From Sorghum bicolor (taxonomy: Eukaryota; Streptophyta; Magnoliopsida; Poales; Poaceae), in assembly GCF_000003195.3 (NCBI RefSeq), contig NC_012873.2, positions 47,277,166 through 47,341,165 on the forward strand: DNA of 64,000 nt. The letters are read 5' to 3'. The translations under genes were made by a program, and so were the position numbers. Positions 33,892 through 45,848 of the stretch are shown in pieces. The notes below the pieces were generated by a model. The model was not told where the DNA came from, searched no databases, and was given only the letters and a program-made list of their open reading frames with translations. How positions within the stretch are numbered: the stretch's first letter is position 1; each line of letters starts with the position of its first letter.

Positions 33892-36775
33892 TGTCACACC
33901 CAATTTCAAGGAAGATATTGAATGCATAAACTTATGTGCGCCCAGAGATCAATCACACACATAAGCCACAAATTAAATACCATCATCGCAGTGTTTACAA
34001 CAAACGTAGTTATTACATCACAAAGTCTGGTACAACAGCGGAAATATAAATAAGATAATCTAAGATAACTATCTCATGGCCCTCAAACAGAGAAGGTCGA
34101 CTGGTGAAGCACAAGCCTAATAGTCCTCCGGGTAGTCCTCATAGCTACCACCATCTGTTATCCATCCGAGATTTTTATCCAAAGAAAAGAAATATACAAG
34201 CGTGAGTACATCTCGTACTCCACAAGCATAGCATGAGGATTTATGAGGCTCAAACAGGCTATCTAGGTTTATAGCATCAGCATTTTAGTAGGTCAACATT
34301 TTATCATTAATTATTATTAGGTTATGCTTAAGCTCCCAAGTATCCCATATGATCAGTTATTAGAACCAAAGTAAGTCATTAAGTCACATTAAAGCATAAT
34401 TATACATCATCATGTACCATATAGCCATCAGTAACCAGTTATTCTGTGAGTTTTCCGGGCCGCTCGTGACCGTGAGCATTGCTGTTATAACAGTTATACA
34501 CTCTGCAGAGGTTGTGCACTTTCACCGTGAGTCGTGTTGCCCATATGCCGGGGTCCGTCGACCCCCAAACACTACCAAGGTGAGCGGGTAGGGTACACTA
34601 CGAAGCCTTCCATAGGCCTATTCTAACCAGTTAGGGCTGTGAGGTTTCCTCGGCAGGCAGATGTAGAAAACCCCCCTTTTCTATGGTACATTTCCATCGC
34701 AGCTATACTCATAGAAACAGGGGCAGCACTACACCCAAAGTGGCAAGCCCCTCTTGTGCCCTTTTGGGTAACCTCTAACGAGTTAGAAAAGATCCTATTA
34801 CTGAGCTAAAGTCAGAGCCATGTGACTCTCCCGGTTGCACTGTAAGTCCCAGCTTTTGCCGACAGATAGGTCCTTACGGAGGGTCTAGGACAACATGACC
34901 AACGGTCATTTGTACCATAGCCCTATGTTTAATTTATCATAATCATGTTTAATCAATTAACCATGGTTTCATCACTGATTTCAGATCATATATAATTGGA
35001 GTTAGAGCACTAGCACTTCTACCCATATACAATAAAAACCCTCGGAAACAAGGTAATTGTCATCAATAGCTAGGATGTCCTTATAGTTTGCAATATTATA
35101 CACATGCAGGGTGAAATGCTTAAAAATGAGTAGGACAACAAGGTAGGCCGATGCTATACTTGCCTTGGTTCCCGTACTCCTACTGGTCTTGCTGGTCCTA
35201 CTGGTCCCCAAAGAGCTCCGGACTCCCGAAATACTCCTCACCGTCTGGGCTCGATCAATACATCACAATCATGACGCATACCAAGACAAACATGTAAGAG
35301 AACAATTCCTAAAGTTAGAATAGTACACCAGTAGTAAATAAATTAAATAGTTTTCTAAAATCATCTACGTGCTGCTACGATCACGTCAACGCGAAATTCA
35401 CGAAAAACGGACTTACGATGCGAAAGTTACGCTTTTAACGGGATTTTAACAGCAATCTACGGACTTGTAATTAATTAGGAAATCTAACAGTGGTAAACCT
35501 AAACAACAGTGGTACCAACATGAAGCTTACAAAATTACGAAACTAACGCAACTTGAACGGATCGATTCGGAGTTCAAACGATGATTTTATAGCTAAAACA
35601 ATGCGGTGGCAATTCTGTAAATAAGGCAGAGTTTAAACGAATTTAAATAAATAAATTAAATCCTGGAAAGTCCCTCTGGCCGAGGACTGCGCGCGCAAAA
35701 TCAAGATTTTTGAGGGGCTCTTTAACAAAGTTGCCCCCGAAGGGGTATGAGGCGCCCTGGACCGATCTCCCGATGAATGGCCAGGATTAGAAGGGGGGAG
35801 GGGAGAGAGGAGGCCGGCGGCCGGAACAGGGCCTTCCACGGCGGCGCCGCCATGGCCGGCGGCCGAAGCTCACCGGAGAAGCCCTAAAACCCGCTACAAA
35901 GCTCGGTTTCGCGAACCAAAAGCTCCAGGAGAGAGAGGGGACGAAGGCGAGTCCAACCCCAGACCTTGCGCGGCCGGGGAAGGGTCCGCGCACCACGGAC
36001 CGCGGCGGCGCCATGCTGGAGTCCTCAGAGCTCACGGCCACGACAAAGGAACGCATTAATTCGCAAGGAAAATGGACGAGAATGAAGTGGGGGAAGAGAG
36101 GATCTCACCTACGTGAAGAAACGGGCGAGAAAGGCACGGCTCAACGGAAATCGTGCGGAGGTCGCCGGCGGCGTTCTTTTGCGACTTCACAGAGCTCACG
36201 CGAGTTGAGAGAGAGCGAGGAGGAGAAAATGAGAGGGGACGAGCGGTTCAACGCGGCTTCGGCCCACTTCAACCCGAGCGCAGGGGAGAGAGAGAGGTCG
36301 TAGGCGCGGGGGGTGTGGCTCGATGGTTCCAGGAAGAGAGAGAGGAGCGGGGCGGCGGTTGGGGGAAGAGGAAACTGACAGGCGGGCCTGGCCTGTCAGC
36401 GGGGAGAGGGGGAGGGGGAGCCAGCCAACAGGCTGGCTGGGCCGCGGCCCATGAAGGGGGCGCGGGGCGCGGGGTTTTGGGCCAAAATGGCCGAAAGAAG
36501 GAGGGGGGAAAATCCATTTCCTTTTAATTTTTTATACCAAATTTCCAATTGAATTTTTGAGGAGGAAAAGAAAATAAATAAAACATTTTGTTTTCCAACC
36601 AATCATCACAAAAGAAATGCTCCAGCATGAATGCAACAAAAATTATTATTCTAAACTTATATTAAATTTTAATTTCTCCAAATTTATTTATTTTTTCTAT
36701 ATTGAAAATGCTCACAAAATAATTCATTAAATTCAATTCATCTATTTAGAAGAAATAAAATTTTTGGGTGTTACA
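33892..36775 (-). repeat. TE4 5' LTR (2884 bp)
   Basis: This is the partner of 24777-27578, with the same ends. It carries two blocks missing from the other copy. The block near 35812-35868 is flanked by CCGGCGGCC repeats, and the block near 36410-36455 contains the palindrome AGCCAGCC..GGCTGGCT. The AGTGG duplication follows at 36776. Confidence 0.92.
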
Positions 36776-36780
36776 AGTGG
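36776..36780. repeat. TE4 target site duplication, right copy (AGTGG)
   Basis: This matches 24772-24776, and the TE2 5' LTR continues to its right. Confidence 0.9.
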
Positions 36781-37240
36781 GGGTCTCAATTTATAGCTCC
36801 ATAAGACGGTTCGGTGTGATCTAAATTTGGTAGTAGGTGAAACCGTCCTATGCATGCCGCCATGCAACCGCGTGAAAAAGGTGGGACCGAGTTGCCGCCA
36901 CGGGGGGTGCGCCCGCACCAGGGTGCGGCGCACCACTGGTGGGCCCCCCTAGCCACCGCCTTCGCGTGGTCGGTTCGTCTCTGGGCCCTAATCCTTCCTG
37001 TGGTTATGGATGGATCCAGTTCGGTGTTTTGGTGGGCTTTTCCATTTAATCTTGATTTGCACCTTTTCTGAAAATGCTTTCTTGAAGTGTGCTTTCTCGT
37101 GCCTTTTGCACCTTTCCACGTGTCATACCTAAAATTGATATTTACAATAAGCTTGTGGAAAGGTTAGATAAAAGCCCTATCATCTATTTATTTTATTTAT
37201 AAAAATTATGTTTATAATTATAAGATAAAAAGTGCCAATA
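36781..37240 (-). repeat. TE2 5' LTR, second part
   Basis: This is the rest of the TE2 LTR beyond TE4. It holds a GC-rich palindromic block near 36895-36950 (GGTGCGCCCGCACC) and ends with GTGCCAATA, read as a mutated GTGCCAACA end. The following bases (37241 on) match the end of the TE5 LTR. The right boundary is inferred from that switch of homology. Confidence 0.65.
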
Positions 37241-37521
37241 GCGGCCGCCCCTGCCCTCTGACAGATGGGTCCCACCTTTCAGGTGGTGGCTCCTAGAGTC
37301 TTCTAGAGTCTTCCTGAGTTGACATTCCGATCTTCTCTCTATGTAAATCTGACATATGGACCTTATTTTATTATTATTCCGGTAATCCCCTGCAGAAATA
37401 GACAATCACCAAAACTCGTGGAATTCTGTTAGTGATAACCCTATATCTACTAAGTGGTTGCAAATAGGTCCTTTTCATGTTAAGTTGACGGTTAAAATTA
37501 GGAGTTATCTACCATCAACAA
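37241..37521 (-). repeat. TE5 3' LTR fragment
   Basis: This matches the end of the TE5 5' LTR (about 44975-45253), including GACAGATGGGTCCCACCTTT and the AACCCTATATCTA stretch. It ends ATCAACA next to the polypurine tract. TE2 begins at its left edge. Confidence 0.85.
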
Positions 37522-37536
37522 ACTCCCCCACACTTA
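37522..37536 (-). other. TE5 polypurine tract
   Basis: The minus strand reads AAGTGTGGGGGAGTT directly before the LTR start TGTTGATGG. Confidence 0.8.
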
Positions 37537-39643
37537 TCTTTTACTCGTCCTCGAGGAAAAAGGATAGATAGATTATTTTAATCATAACCTCAAACCAAGA
37601 CATCACTAGATTCATTCCAAGTCATACCTACACTGCGGGATTCAAAGTGTCTACCATAAAACTTTGAGAGGTTGAGGATGGAACATTACAAAATAGAGTT
37701 CTCTTTTCCTTTAGCCCTGTCACTTGGAGTTTTATAATATTCTTTGCAAATAAAAACTTAGCTTACCCTTCTCCATCATGTAGCACACTCGAATCGCTCA
37801 TTATAGGTGGTATTTGTGGAACTCACCAAAGTAAATAGATACATCCTACTCTATATAGGCTTATATGGAGTTTAAAGGTAATTCAAGGAAATAGCATACT
37901 TACCTTGCATATCTTGCTAAGTCAAAACTCAGATCCATGGAGGAGAATAGCATACTCTTAGATCAAGAAGTGCATGTGTGTGGAATATATATAGTGGCAA
38001 ATCCTAATTCTACATTGCTCTTTTGGAAAATGTCTTCTTTCTCTAAAGCACTAATGATCTTTGCATAGGATGGTATGGGCTATCTTTTATTCTTCTTTCT
38101 TTCTAGGACACTTGTCCTTTTTCTTTTCTTTTTTCTCTCATTTTGAATACTTTTATTTAGCATAGCCACATACCTCCTTCTGTAACCAGAAAATATTGAG
38201 AAAGACTTTTTAAAGAACTTAGAGCAATTATTCCTACTAAGACTCGTTTTGTGTTTTCTTCTAGTGTAGGAGTAAAACATTTTTTAGTGGATGGAAAAGC
38301 GTGTTTGTGCGCACTCCTAGTGTAGGAATGGTAGATATATGTGGGTGTACGTGATCTGGATCTTAGGAGCATGATAATCCTCTCAACATAGGTCAATAAG
38401 GTTTGACAAAACTCAATACAAAGCAAGTAGCTTACGAGCTGGTTTATATCTATCATGCATGGCTCTAGTAGGACATTAATTCTTGCTATAGAGGAGAAGT
38501 ATAGCTAACCATTTTAAGATTTGAAAAGTAAAATTCTCCAAATGACTAGACATCAGAAATCAAGTTCTCATATTCATACTATCTCTCTTTCCACAACAAC
38601 TTAATTAATATGTGGTCCCTATATTAAAGGTCCCAACAGCAACAGGAATTTCTAGGAATTATCATGGTATAAGTCTATCTCATGAATAAAACATCTTTTA
38701 ATTATTTATGCATAGGGTGACTTAACTAAAGATATTTTATTTCAAACCAAAACAGTAGCAATAATAACAATTTATAACTTAGAGAAATCATACCTGATCG
38801 TGGTTTGAAGCGGAGACCAGGGGGCTTTTCCCCCTAGGTGGGCGCCCAACGATGAATGGGGCAGCCGCCCCTCGCCAGTGGCCCTTTGGGGTCAACTTCG
38901 TCGAGCGTGGTCTTCGTGTCATGTCTTTTCCAATTTTGTTAACTTTTCATGAGAATTCGTTCATTTTGATCGTTGGGTGTCTCCCCCACACTAGTTTCCT
39001 GTTATCCTTCATTCACAACATGGTGGAGATAAAAGAGAGACAAAACATATATAATAATAATAATCATCTTCACACATGGCTTATTATTACAGTAGCAAAC
39101 CTTGAAAAATAAACACACTTAGAATGAAACTAAACACTCGCCCTATCGGATGTTAAGATAAATGGACCCTACTTCTTAGGGTTCTCTAAAGCCTTCACTC
39201 TCTCCTTTAGAGAGGTGGAATCATGCTATTATGGGGATCATTCTCCTCTCTAAATTCTTCTTAGCCATTGCTGAGCAAACATGCGTTGCTAGATCTTAAG
39301 AAAGAGTAGAGAAGAGCTATAATGAGATGAGATGAGACCAGGGGCATGGGTTGCTTATATAGGGGTCTAGAAAAGTATTTTTGGAAGTAAAATGATGAAG
39401 GATGGGAAGAAAATCGAAAGATTCACTTTTTATAAATAAGGAAGGTCTCAAAATGTAAATGGAGAAAGGTAGCAGCGAATGGCTTTGGGGGAGGGGCGGG
39501 CGCCCCTATGGTTTTGGGCGGCCACCCGACCTTTGAGCCCACTCTACCTCAACTTTTTCTCACACTTTATTAATTATATTCTTATTTGGAAAAAGTTGAT
39601 TTTCTCTAATAATTCAAAAATAAAAAGGTTGGGCCTAAATATT
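37537..39643 (-). other. TE5 long noncoding 3' internal region
   Basis: This is 2.1 kb between the integrase stop and the polypurine tract, the place where some Athila elements carry an env-like gene. I see no ORF with a signal peptide or membrane segments here, only short ORFs. It holds two GC-rich palindromic blocks (TGGGCGCCCA near 38839, and GGGGCGGGCGCCCC near 39492) and pyrimidine-rich tracts at 38090-38130. Confidence 0.6.
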
Positions 39644-40555
39644 TTAATTGAGAAAGAAAGTAATTATGTCTACTTCCTCTAATTCATTGTTGGGCTCTAA
39701 AAATAATTTAAGGCATCGACCATTTACCTTGAATAACATACCTTTGTTGTTGCGAAGCGTGATGGCTCCATGCGACGATGAGATCACTACCTCAAACGGT
39801 CCTTCCCATTTGCTTTGAAGTTTTCCATGCCCAAAGAGCTTCACCCTGGAATTAAAAAGTAATACCTTATCGCCTGGGGTGAACTCCTTCTTGATCCTTT
39901 TGTCATGCCATCTTTTTACTCTCTCTTTATAAATCTTGGCATTGTGATATGCTTTGAATTCTAGCTCTACTGGTAAGTGACAAGTTTTTCCATAGACAAG
40001 TTGATAGGGTGACATCCCGATAGGTGTCTTGTATGTTGTCCGGTATGCCCAGAGTGCATCATGAAGCTTGTCCTTCCAAGCTGTCCCCATCTCATTTGCT
40101 GTCTTTTGTAGAATATTCTTAATTTGCTTGTTTGATGTCTCTGCTTGACCACTTGTCTGAGGATGGTAAAGAGTAGCAACGTTGTGACGTATCCCATGCT
40201 TTGACAAGTATTGCTCAAAGCGCTTGTCGATGAAGTGAGAACCTCTGTCACTTATCACTATCCTTGGAACTCCAAATCTTAGAAATATTATTTCTTTGAA
40301 CATCTTCTTTGAATGCATACTGTTAGTATTCCTGCATGGCATGGCTTCAACCCACTTGGAGACATAATCTACTGCCACCAGGATGTACTCATACTTCTTT
40401 GATGGTGGAAATGGCCCCATGTAATCAATTCCCCAGACATCAAAGAGCTCTATCTGGAGATTACTGATGAGTGTCATGGCATCCCTTGAATTGATATTAC
40501 CATGTCTTTGACATAGGCCACATCTACGAATTAATTCTCTTGTGTCTTCATACAT
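39644..40555 (-). pseudogene. TE5 integrase
   Basis: This 303-codon stretch contains the CGLCQRHGN zinc ligands, the DDE core ([26 protein letters not shown]) and the C-terminal domain ([26 protein letters not shown]). Compared with TE2, about 30 residues are missing between VELEFKA and YHNAKIYK. It lacks a chromodomain. The upstream zinc-domain part is in another frame (near 40600-40720), so the polyprotein is broken. Confidence 0.86.
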
Positions 40556-40980
40556 TGTTTGCCAAAAGAATCCACATTGCCATATTTTGGCGTGTGTTCA
40601 GAATGCCCTATAATGACCTCCATATGGTGATGAATGACATCTTTCAATGATTTTGATTCCTTCTTCAGTTGGCACACATCTTCTGCGTAAGCCATCAGAG
40701 CATACTCAGAAGAGGTATGGTTCATCTCATATGTGAGAACGGCTCTCCTAGATTAGCTTCCTTTTGTTGCCTCCTAGTGGTACATAACCTGTAACCATAA
40801 AATTAACAATATTTGCATACCAAGGGTCAGATATATTGATTCCATAGAGCATGTCATCTCGAAGTGAGTCACCGATGGGTAGTTCCTGTGGATTCTCAAA
40901 TTGCATTCTAGACAAATGATCGGCAACATAATTTTCTACTCCCTTTTTATCTTTTATTTCTAAGTCAAATTCTTAGAGTA

Positions 40981-41568
40981 CTATCTTATCAAATGGCGTT
41001 TAGCATCTTTCTTAGTGAGAAAGTATTTTAAAGCAGCATGATCAGAATAAACAATTACTTTAGCTCCCACTAAGTAAGATCTTAACTTATCAATAGCAAA
41101 AACAATAGCTAGGAGCTCTTTTTCGGTAGTAGCATAATTAAGTTGAGGTCCTATCAAAGTTTTGCTAGCATAGTCTATTGCATGATGCTTTTTATCTTTA
41201 GTTTGTCCTAATACTACCCCCACAGCATAATCACTAGCATCACACATAATGTCAAAAGGTAAAGACCAATCAAGGGGTTGAATGATTGGTGCTGAGATGA
41301 GTGCTTTCTTAAGAATTTCAAAAGCTTGTAAACATGCATCATCAAATTTAAAAGGAACATCCTTAGCCAATAAGCGAGTAAGAGGTCTAACAATAAATGA
41401 AAAATCTTTAATAAACCTACAATAAAAACCAGCATGACCAAGAAAACTCCTAATTCCTTTTATATTAATAGGCGGAGGTAATCGTTCTATTACTTCTATT
41501 TTAGCTTCATCTACCTCAATGCCTCTTTCAGACACTAAGTGTCCTAGCACTATTTCTTCTCTAACCAT
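40981..41568 (-). pseudogene. TE5 RT C-terminus and RNase H
   Basis: The stretch starts at MVREEIVLGHLVSERGIEVD and includes the connection region (GHAGFYCRFIKDF, Cys for the usual Arg) and RNase H (MCDASDYAVGVVLGQ, YSDHAALKYFL). It ends in a stop at 40981, before the RNase H tail and integrase linker (40730-40980), which is interrupted by stops. Confidence 0.85.
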
Positions 41569-41639
41569 AAAATGACATTTTTCTCAATTATGGACTAAGT
41601 GCTTTTCTTCACACCTTTGCAAAACCTTATTTAAGTTTT

Positions 41640-41990
41640 CTAGACAATCATCAAAAGTTTTTCCATAAACAGAAAAATCATCCATGAAAAAACTTCCATA
41701 ATCTTTTCAATCATATCAGAAAATATAGACATCATACATCTTTGGAAAGAAGCAAGTGCATTACATAACCCAAAAGACATTCTACAATAGGCATAGGTTC
41801 CATAGGGACATGTAAAGGTGGTTTTGCTTTGGTCATCAGGACGGATAGGGATTTGGTGATATCCTGAATATGCATCTAAGAAACAAAAGAAGGAATGGTT
41901 GGCTAACCGCTCTAGCATCTCATCAATAAAAGGCAATGGAAAGTGATCTTTCTTAGTTGCCTTATTAAGCTTTGTATAGTCTATACACAT
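41640..41990 (-). pseudogene. TE5 RT N-terminal part
   Basis: This 116-codon piece has MCIDYTKLNKATKKDHFPLPF, FCFLDAYSGYHQIPI and SFGLCNALASFQRC. Near 41690 a frameshift disrupts the FMDDFSVYG catalytic motif, which can still be read in another frame. The upstream end has stops (TAG after W/M near 41991), and VPKKGG-type sequence is recognisable at 42040-42075. Confidence 0.84.
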
Positions 41991-42161
41991 CTACCACCCT
42001 GTGATGGTGCGTTGAGGGATTAACTCATTCCTCTCATTTTGGATTACAATCATACCTCCCTTTTTAGGTATGACTTGAATAGGGCTTATCCACTCACTAT
42101 GCGGCACGACATAAATAATGCCTACGTGCAAGTTTTAAAACTTCCTTCTTTACAACCTCCC

Positions 42162-42749
42162 TCATCGCATTATTGAGTCTATGTTGAAGTTCTCTAGATG
42201 GTGGAATATTAGGATCTGTAGGAATGCGATGGTGCAAAGAGCAGGACTAATTCCCTTGAGGTCCTGGAGTGAGTAGCCAAAGGCTGAGTGATGTTTTTCT
42301 AGGACTGCCATTAGACAAAGAGTCTGCTCCTGAGTGAGTTTATCACTAATAATGACAGGAGATTCTAGATCGTCACCTAGAAAAGCGTATCTAAGACCGA
42401 TTGGTAAAGGTTTAAGCTCAATAAGAGGTTTAGGTGGTACTGCAAACTCATCAAAAGGTTCTTCCTCAGAAGGGTCAGCTTCTTCTATGAAGAATCTAGC
42501 TTCATCTTCTAATCCTGGTTTCGCTAAAAAGTCTAAGGATGTAGCTCTAAATTCCTCCAGCGGGTCTTCTTGTGGATAAGGTTCGGTCCTAGAGTTTAAA
42601 GAATGTGAGATGGACAATGGAAATTGAAGTTTCTTGCCTAAGTGGATTTTAAGCTTCCCAGATTGTCCTTCATAGAGAAGTTGCCTAAAAGGTTGTCCTA
42701 TCAACAGGTCAAAGTCCCATGTGTCAAAGATATAAAAGCTTAAATGCAC
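42162..42749 (-). pseudogene. TE5 protease end and RT linker
   Basis: This 195-codon stretch begins in the last part of the retropepsin (FDLLIGQPFRQLL). An acidic linker follows (EEADPSEEEPFDEF), and then the pre-RT segment (PVIISDKLTQEQTLCLMAVLEKH, GYSLQDLKGISPALC). The protease active site upstream (42750-42900) is not in an open frame. Confidence 0.75.
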
Positions 42750-42907
42750 TGGGGTTCCTTATACCTAGATGGGTAGGATGTCTAGGATTCCTAAACTAGG
42801 GATAATATATACTGAGAGACTTCTCATGAATGTTATTGTTGGAATTAATGTCATGTCTTGTATTAAATGTTCTACAAGAGACATGGACATGATGTTTATC
42901 CCAACAA

Positions 42908-43384
42908 CTAGATTATAGAGAGCTTTATTTGATCCGTATTGATTATAGGAATAGAAGATGAATCTAAGCAGATTATTTTAGTGGAAAGCTCTGATTCTTC
43001 TAACCATTCATTACTTATAACCGATACTAATTCTCCTGAGGTTCTTCCAGAGGGAATATCCTTAGGGGGGTCAAAAGAATCTCTAGAGTTTCTCTGTGGC
43101 CTCTTCACAGAGTGATAATTCAAGACATTTCCAATTTTGGAAAAGAGATCAGGTTCTATGTCTAGCATAAAATCTAGAAACAGAATTTCTTCTTTTTCTT
43201 GCTCTACATATGTGTTAGGTGAGGTAGATGGTGTGTCTGGTGAAGGGTTGGTTTCAGCTAACTGAGGTTGAGGCTCTACTTCTAGGAGGTAATCTAATTC
43301 AGTGGATAGGATTTGATCTATGATTAATCTTGCTTTTTTAGAAGAGACATGCAATAAAGATCCTCCTGATGTAGTGTCGAGCAA
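42908..43384 (-). pseudogene. TE5 gag C-terminal part
   Basis: This is the C-terminal part of the Athila-like gag. It starts at LDTTSGGSLLHVSSKKARLIID, the counterpart of LHTSTGGSF in TE2, and continues into an acidic region. It is separated from the N-terminal part by a short damaged stretch at 43385-43401. Confidence 0.75.
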
Positions 43385-43401
43385 CTTTCTACTTTCTCTA
43401 C

Positions 43402-43884
43402 TCAGACCTTTATAAAAATGTTGTAAAAGATTCTAGGTCGGGCCAAGGTTTCTTTAGATTCTTGCTTTATAGTGAGAACCTTGACTCTAAGGTCGATGAT
43501 TTGGGAGATGGGATAGAAATCTAGATAAAAGTTGGAACGTAAAGATCCCCAATCTCCTTGTATGCAAAGATAGTCCAATCTCCTTGGAACGTAAAGAAGT
43601 CTAGCTTTTCCCTTTAATGAAAAAGGAAATAGCTTCCAATGGAGAGTTTCATCAAATATGCCTTCTATATGAAGATAGTCACATGTTTGCTCAAAGTCTC
43701 TAATGTGTAGGTAAGGATTTTCATCTCCTTCTCCTGAAAAGGATAGGCTTTGGACCAGCGCAATCAACCGTGGACTCAGCCTACAGCTACATGTTTGGAT
43801 AGGTTGTGATGACTCATGTGGCACTAGGCTGGTCTCCGTGAGTGCAGAGAACTGAAGGATAGGAATGGAATTTAAGGTATCCAT
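43402..43884 (-). pseudogene. TE5 gag N-terminal part
   Basis: The ATG at 43884 (MDTLNSIPIL) is the likely gag start, 118 bases from the primer site. Capsid-like strings are YLHIRDFEQTCDYLHIEG, HWKLFPFSLKGKARL and FYLDFYPISQI. A frameshift near 43435 breaks the match with the downstream gag part. Confidence 0.8.
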
Positions 43885-44002
43885 AAAAGAAAATGAAAGA
43901 TATACGAAAAGGTAAGATATAAGAAAAGGTAAGATAACAGAAAAAGATAAAAGTGTGATACAACATAGAGTAAGACAAGGTTATCTAAGCAGATCGTCTT
44001 TC

Positions 44003-44020
44003 TCCCTGGCAACGGTGCCA
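44003..44020 (-). other. TE5 primer binding site (tRNA-Asp type)
   Basis: The minus strand reads TGGCACCGTTGCCAGGGA, two changes from the TE2 site and with the same 8-base spacer to the LTR. Confidence 0.85.
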
Positions 44021-44028
44021 GGAATGCT

Positions 44029-45253
44029 TGTTGATATTAGTTACGCACATGAAAGAATCAAAGAGAAATAATCCATAAGCGCACAAATATCGGAGAGCAC
44101 TTCACCCAGGAGATAAGTCCAGAGTATCGTATTTATTTTTTACCACTAGGAGAAAGCATGCAAAAGACAACCTTTTATCCTACCTACTACCCACGAGTTG
44201 GAAGACAAGATAGCTAGAATTAAGCGATATAGAGATAACTCTTTCTTCAGTCTTCTTCTAACCTATGGTAAGTGTGTAGATATCGTTCTAAGGGGAGTAA
44301 CTAGAGAAAAGAGACACCTCAGAGAGTGCTTAACCCTAGTACCATATACCCTACCTTACCTCCTGACGGGATGTGGATTACTAGACCCAAGAGGATTGTC
44401 ACTTCCCCCAAAAGGCTACCACAAATCTGGCCAAGCAAGGATATCTACAAGTATTCCTTGCCCAAGCACCATGCTTATGCTATGAATAATTACTCTATTC
44501 CCTACGCGAAGCGAATAAAGTAAACTCATAAACCAAAGAACAATAAGAACAATAAATTACTAGTATCAGAAGTTGAATTGTCAAACAATTCTCGAACCAA
44601 GCCTCGGGTTAGGAGATTTGACCCTAAAGATACGAAGAAGAAGGCACCGACAAGTCGGGCTAGCTTCCTCAACTCCTATCTTCACCCTATACTCTCTCAA
44701 TCTCTCTTGTTGCTATCACCCTAAAGAGATAGATCCATTCGAGGGACCCCTCTCTGTCTAACTCTCTCTAGAAAATATGAATTAGGGTTTTAGAGTTACA
44801 TTTCAGGGGGGTAGGGTCTTTATTTATAGCCCCCTAGGAATCACCACAGCCCATAGATCAAACTAACTTAAACGTGTGCTTAAGATTAATCCTCAAAGTC
44901 GGTGGAGGCAGGATCCGTGATAATGAATTTGATTGGTCTCTGCCCCCGGGCGGCCGCCCCTATTAGGGTAAGGCGCGCGCCCCTGCCCTCTGACAGATGG
45001 GTCCCACCTTTCAGATGGTGGCTCCCAGAGTCTTCTAGAGTCTTCCTGAGTTGACATTCCGGTCTTCTCTCTATGTAAATCTGACATGTGGACCTTCTTT
45101 TGTTATTATTCTGGTAACCCCCTGCAGAAATAGACAATCACTAGAAGTCATAGAATTCTGTTAGTGATAACCCTATATCTAGTGAGTGCTTGCAAATAGG
45201 TCCGTTTTCATGTTAAGTTGACGGTTAAAATTAGGAGTTATCTACTGTCAACA
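44029..45253 (-). repeat. TE5 5' LTR (1225 bp)
   Basis: On the + strand it runs from TGTTGATATTAG to CTGTCAACA. It holds the conserved Athila block near 44070-44135, short ORFs without features, a TATTTATAG box on the + strand (TATAAATA in the element direction) near 44820, and a GC-rich palindromic block (GGGCGGCCGCCC) near 44948. To the right the sequence changes to the TE6 LTR. Confidence 0.88.
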
Positions 45254-45607
45254 CCTCATTGATCCTTGGTATCCTCCTTCCGTTTGTAGGATTGGTAGGA
45301 CTTGGTTGCATAGGTGAAACATCCTCTGCTGATGTCTTTTTCTAGATACATCCCCATTAGAACAGCGTTAGCATAGCTTGCTAAAGGTTAGAACTAGGAT
45401 GCCTTAGTGACCTCCTCTATATTCCTATCATCTCCATCCTTCATTGCTCCTCAGGGGGTTAAGTATAGTCTTAGTTAGTCTCGCATGTTTTCTTCTTGTG
45501 GATAAATATGATACTTAGGAACATCTCTCGGGTGAAGTGCTCACCAGTATCCATGCGTTTGTGGATTATTTCTCTTTGACTCTTTTATGACGTTAAATTT
45601 ACCAACA
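45254..45607 (+). repeat. TE6 5' LTR, 3' end
   Basis: The last 354 bases of an Athila-like LTR. It contains the conserved block in the + direction (GGGTGAAGTGCT near 45530, GCGTTTGTGGATT near 45556) and ends ACCAACA, followed by the 8-base spacer and the primer site. Confidence 0.75.
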
Positions 45608-45615
45608 AACATTTC

Positions 45616-45633
45616 TAGCATCATTGCTGGGGA
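45616..45633 (+). other. TE6 primer binding site (tRNA-Asp type)
   Basis: TAGCATCATTGCTGGGGA is a decayed version of TGGCGCCGTTGCCGGGGA, placed 8 bases after the LTR end. Confidence 0.75.
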
Positions 45634-45848
45634 GAAAGAAAGTCTGCTAAGATAACTTCAAGCCTAGCTTAACCATGTATTATACTTTTATCCTTTTATC
45701 TTTTTATCTTTTCATTTTATTTTCTATCCTTATGTTTAACCAACACTCCAATCCTATCTTTGAATTTTCTACACCTTTAGAGATCGGCCATAGACCATGG
45801 GAATCATCAAAGCTAATCTTATCCCCTACTTATGAGTTGCATCCGTAG

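Larger units (their letters stand above)
24777..36775 (-). mobile_element. TE4: full-length Tekay-like chromovirus
   Basis: This 12.0-kb element has LTRs at 24777-27578 and 33892-36775, an AGTGG target duplication, a perfect initiator-tRNA primer site and a polypurine tract. It belongs to the same lineage as TE3 (same LTR ends, same inverted repeat, same order of ORF0, gag, protease, RT, RNase H, integrase and chromodomain) but is a different family. Its LTRs differ by several indels, so it looks older than TE3. The protease active site, an integrase zinc ligand and several frames are damaged. Confidence 0.93.
3322..37240 (-). mobile_element. TE2: Athila-like element, interrupted by TE3 and TE4
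   Basis: Three fragments share one orientation and join at target duplications. Fragment 3322-6150 holds the 3' noncoding region, integrase, RNase H and the C-terminal part of RT. Fragment 21640-24776 holds the N-terminal part of RT, protease, gag, primer site and the first part of the 5' LTR. Fragment 36781-37240 is the rest of the 5' LTR. TE3 sits in the RT between GAAAC copies and TE4 sits in the 5' LTR between AGTGG copies. The 3' LTR must lie left of the window, beyond TE1. Lineage evidence is the FMDNFSVYG / NWEKCHFMV / GHAGFYRRF series and a tRNA-Asp-type primer site. Confidence 0.85.
37241..45253 (-). mobile_element. TE5: Athila-like element with a 3' LTR cut by TE2
   Basis: It has an intact 5' LTR (44029-45253), tRNA-Asp-type primer site, gag, protease region, RT, RNase H, integrase, a 2.1-kb noncoding 3' region, polypurine tract and the last 281 bases of the 3' LTR. 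The remaining 3' LTR must lie left of TE2, outside the window. The order and motifs match TE2, but the sequence is clearly a different family. Confidence 0.85.

Noticed and set aside
37537..39643. An env-like gene in the 3' region of TE5
   Set aside because: No ORF of suitable length with a signal peptide or membrane segments is visible; only short ORFs in AT-rich DNA.
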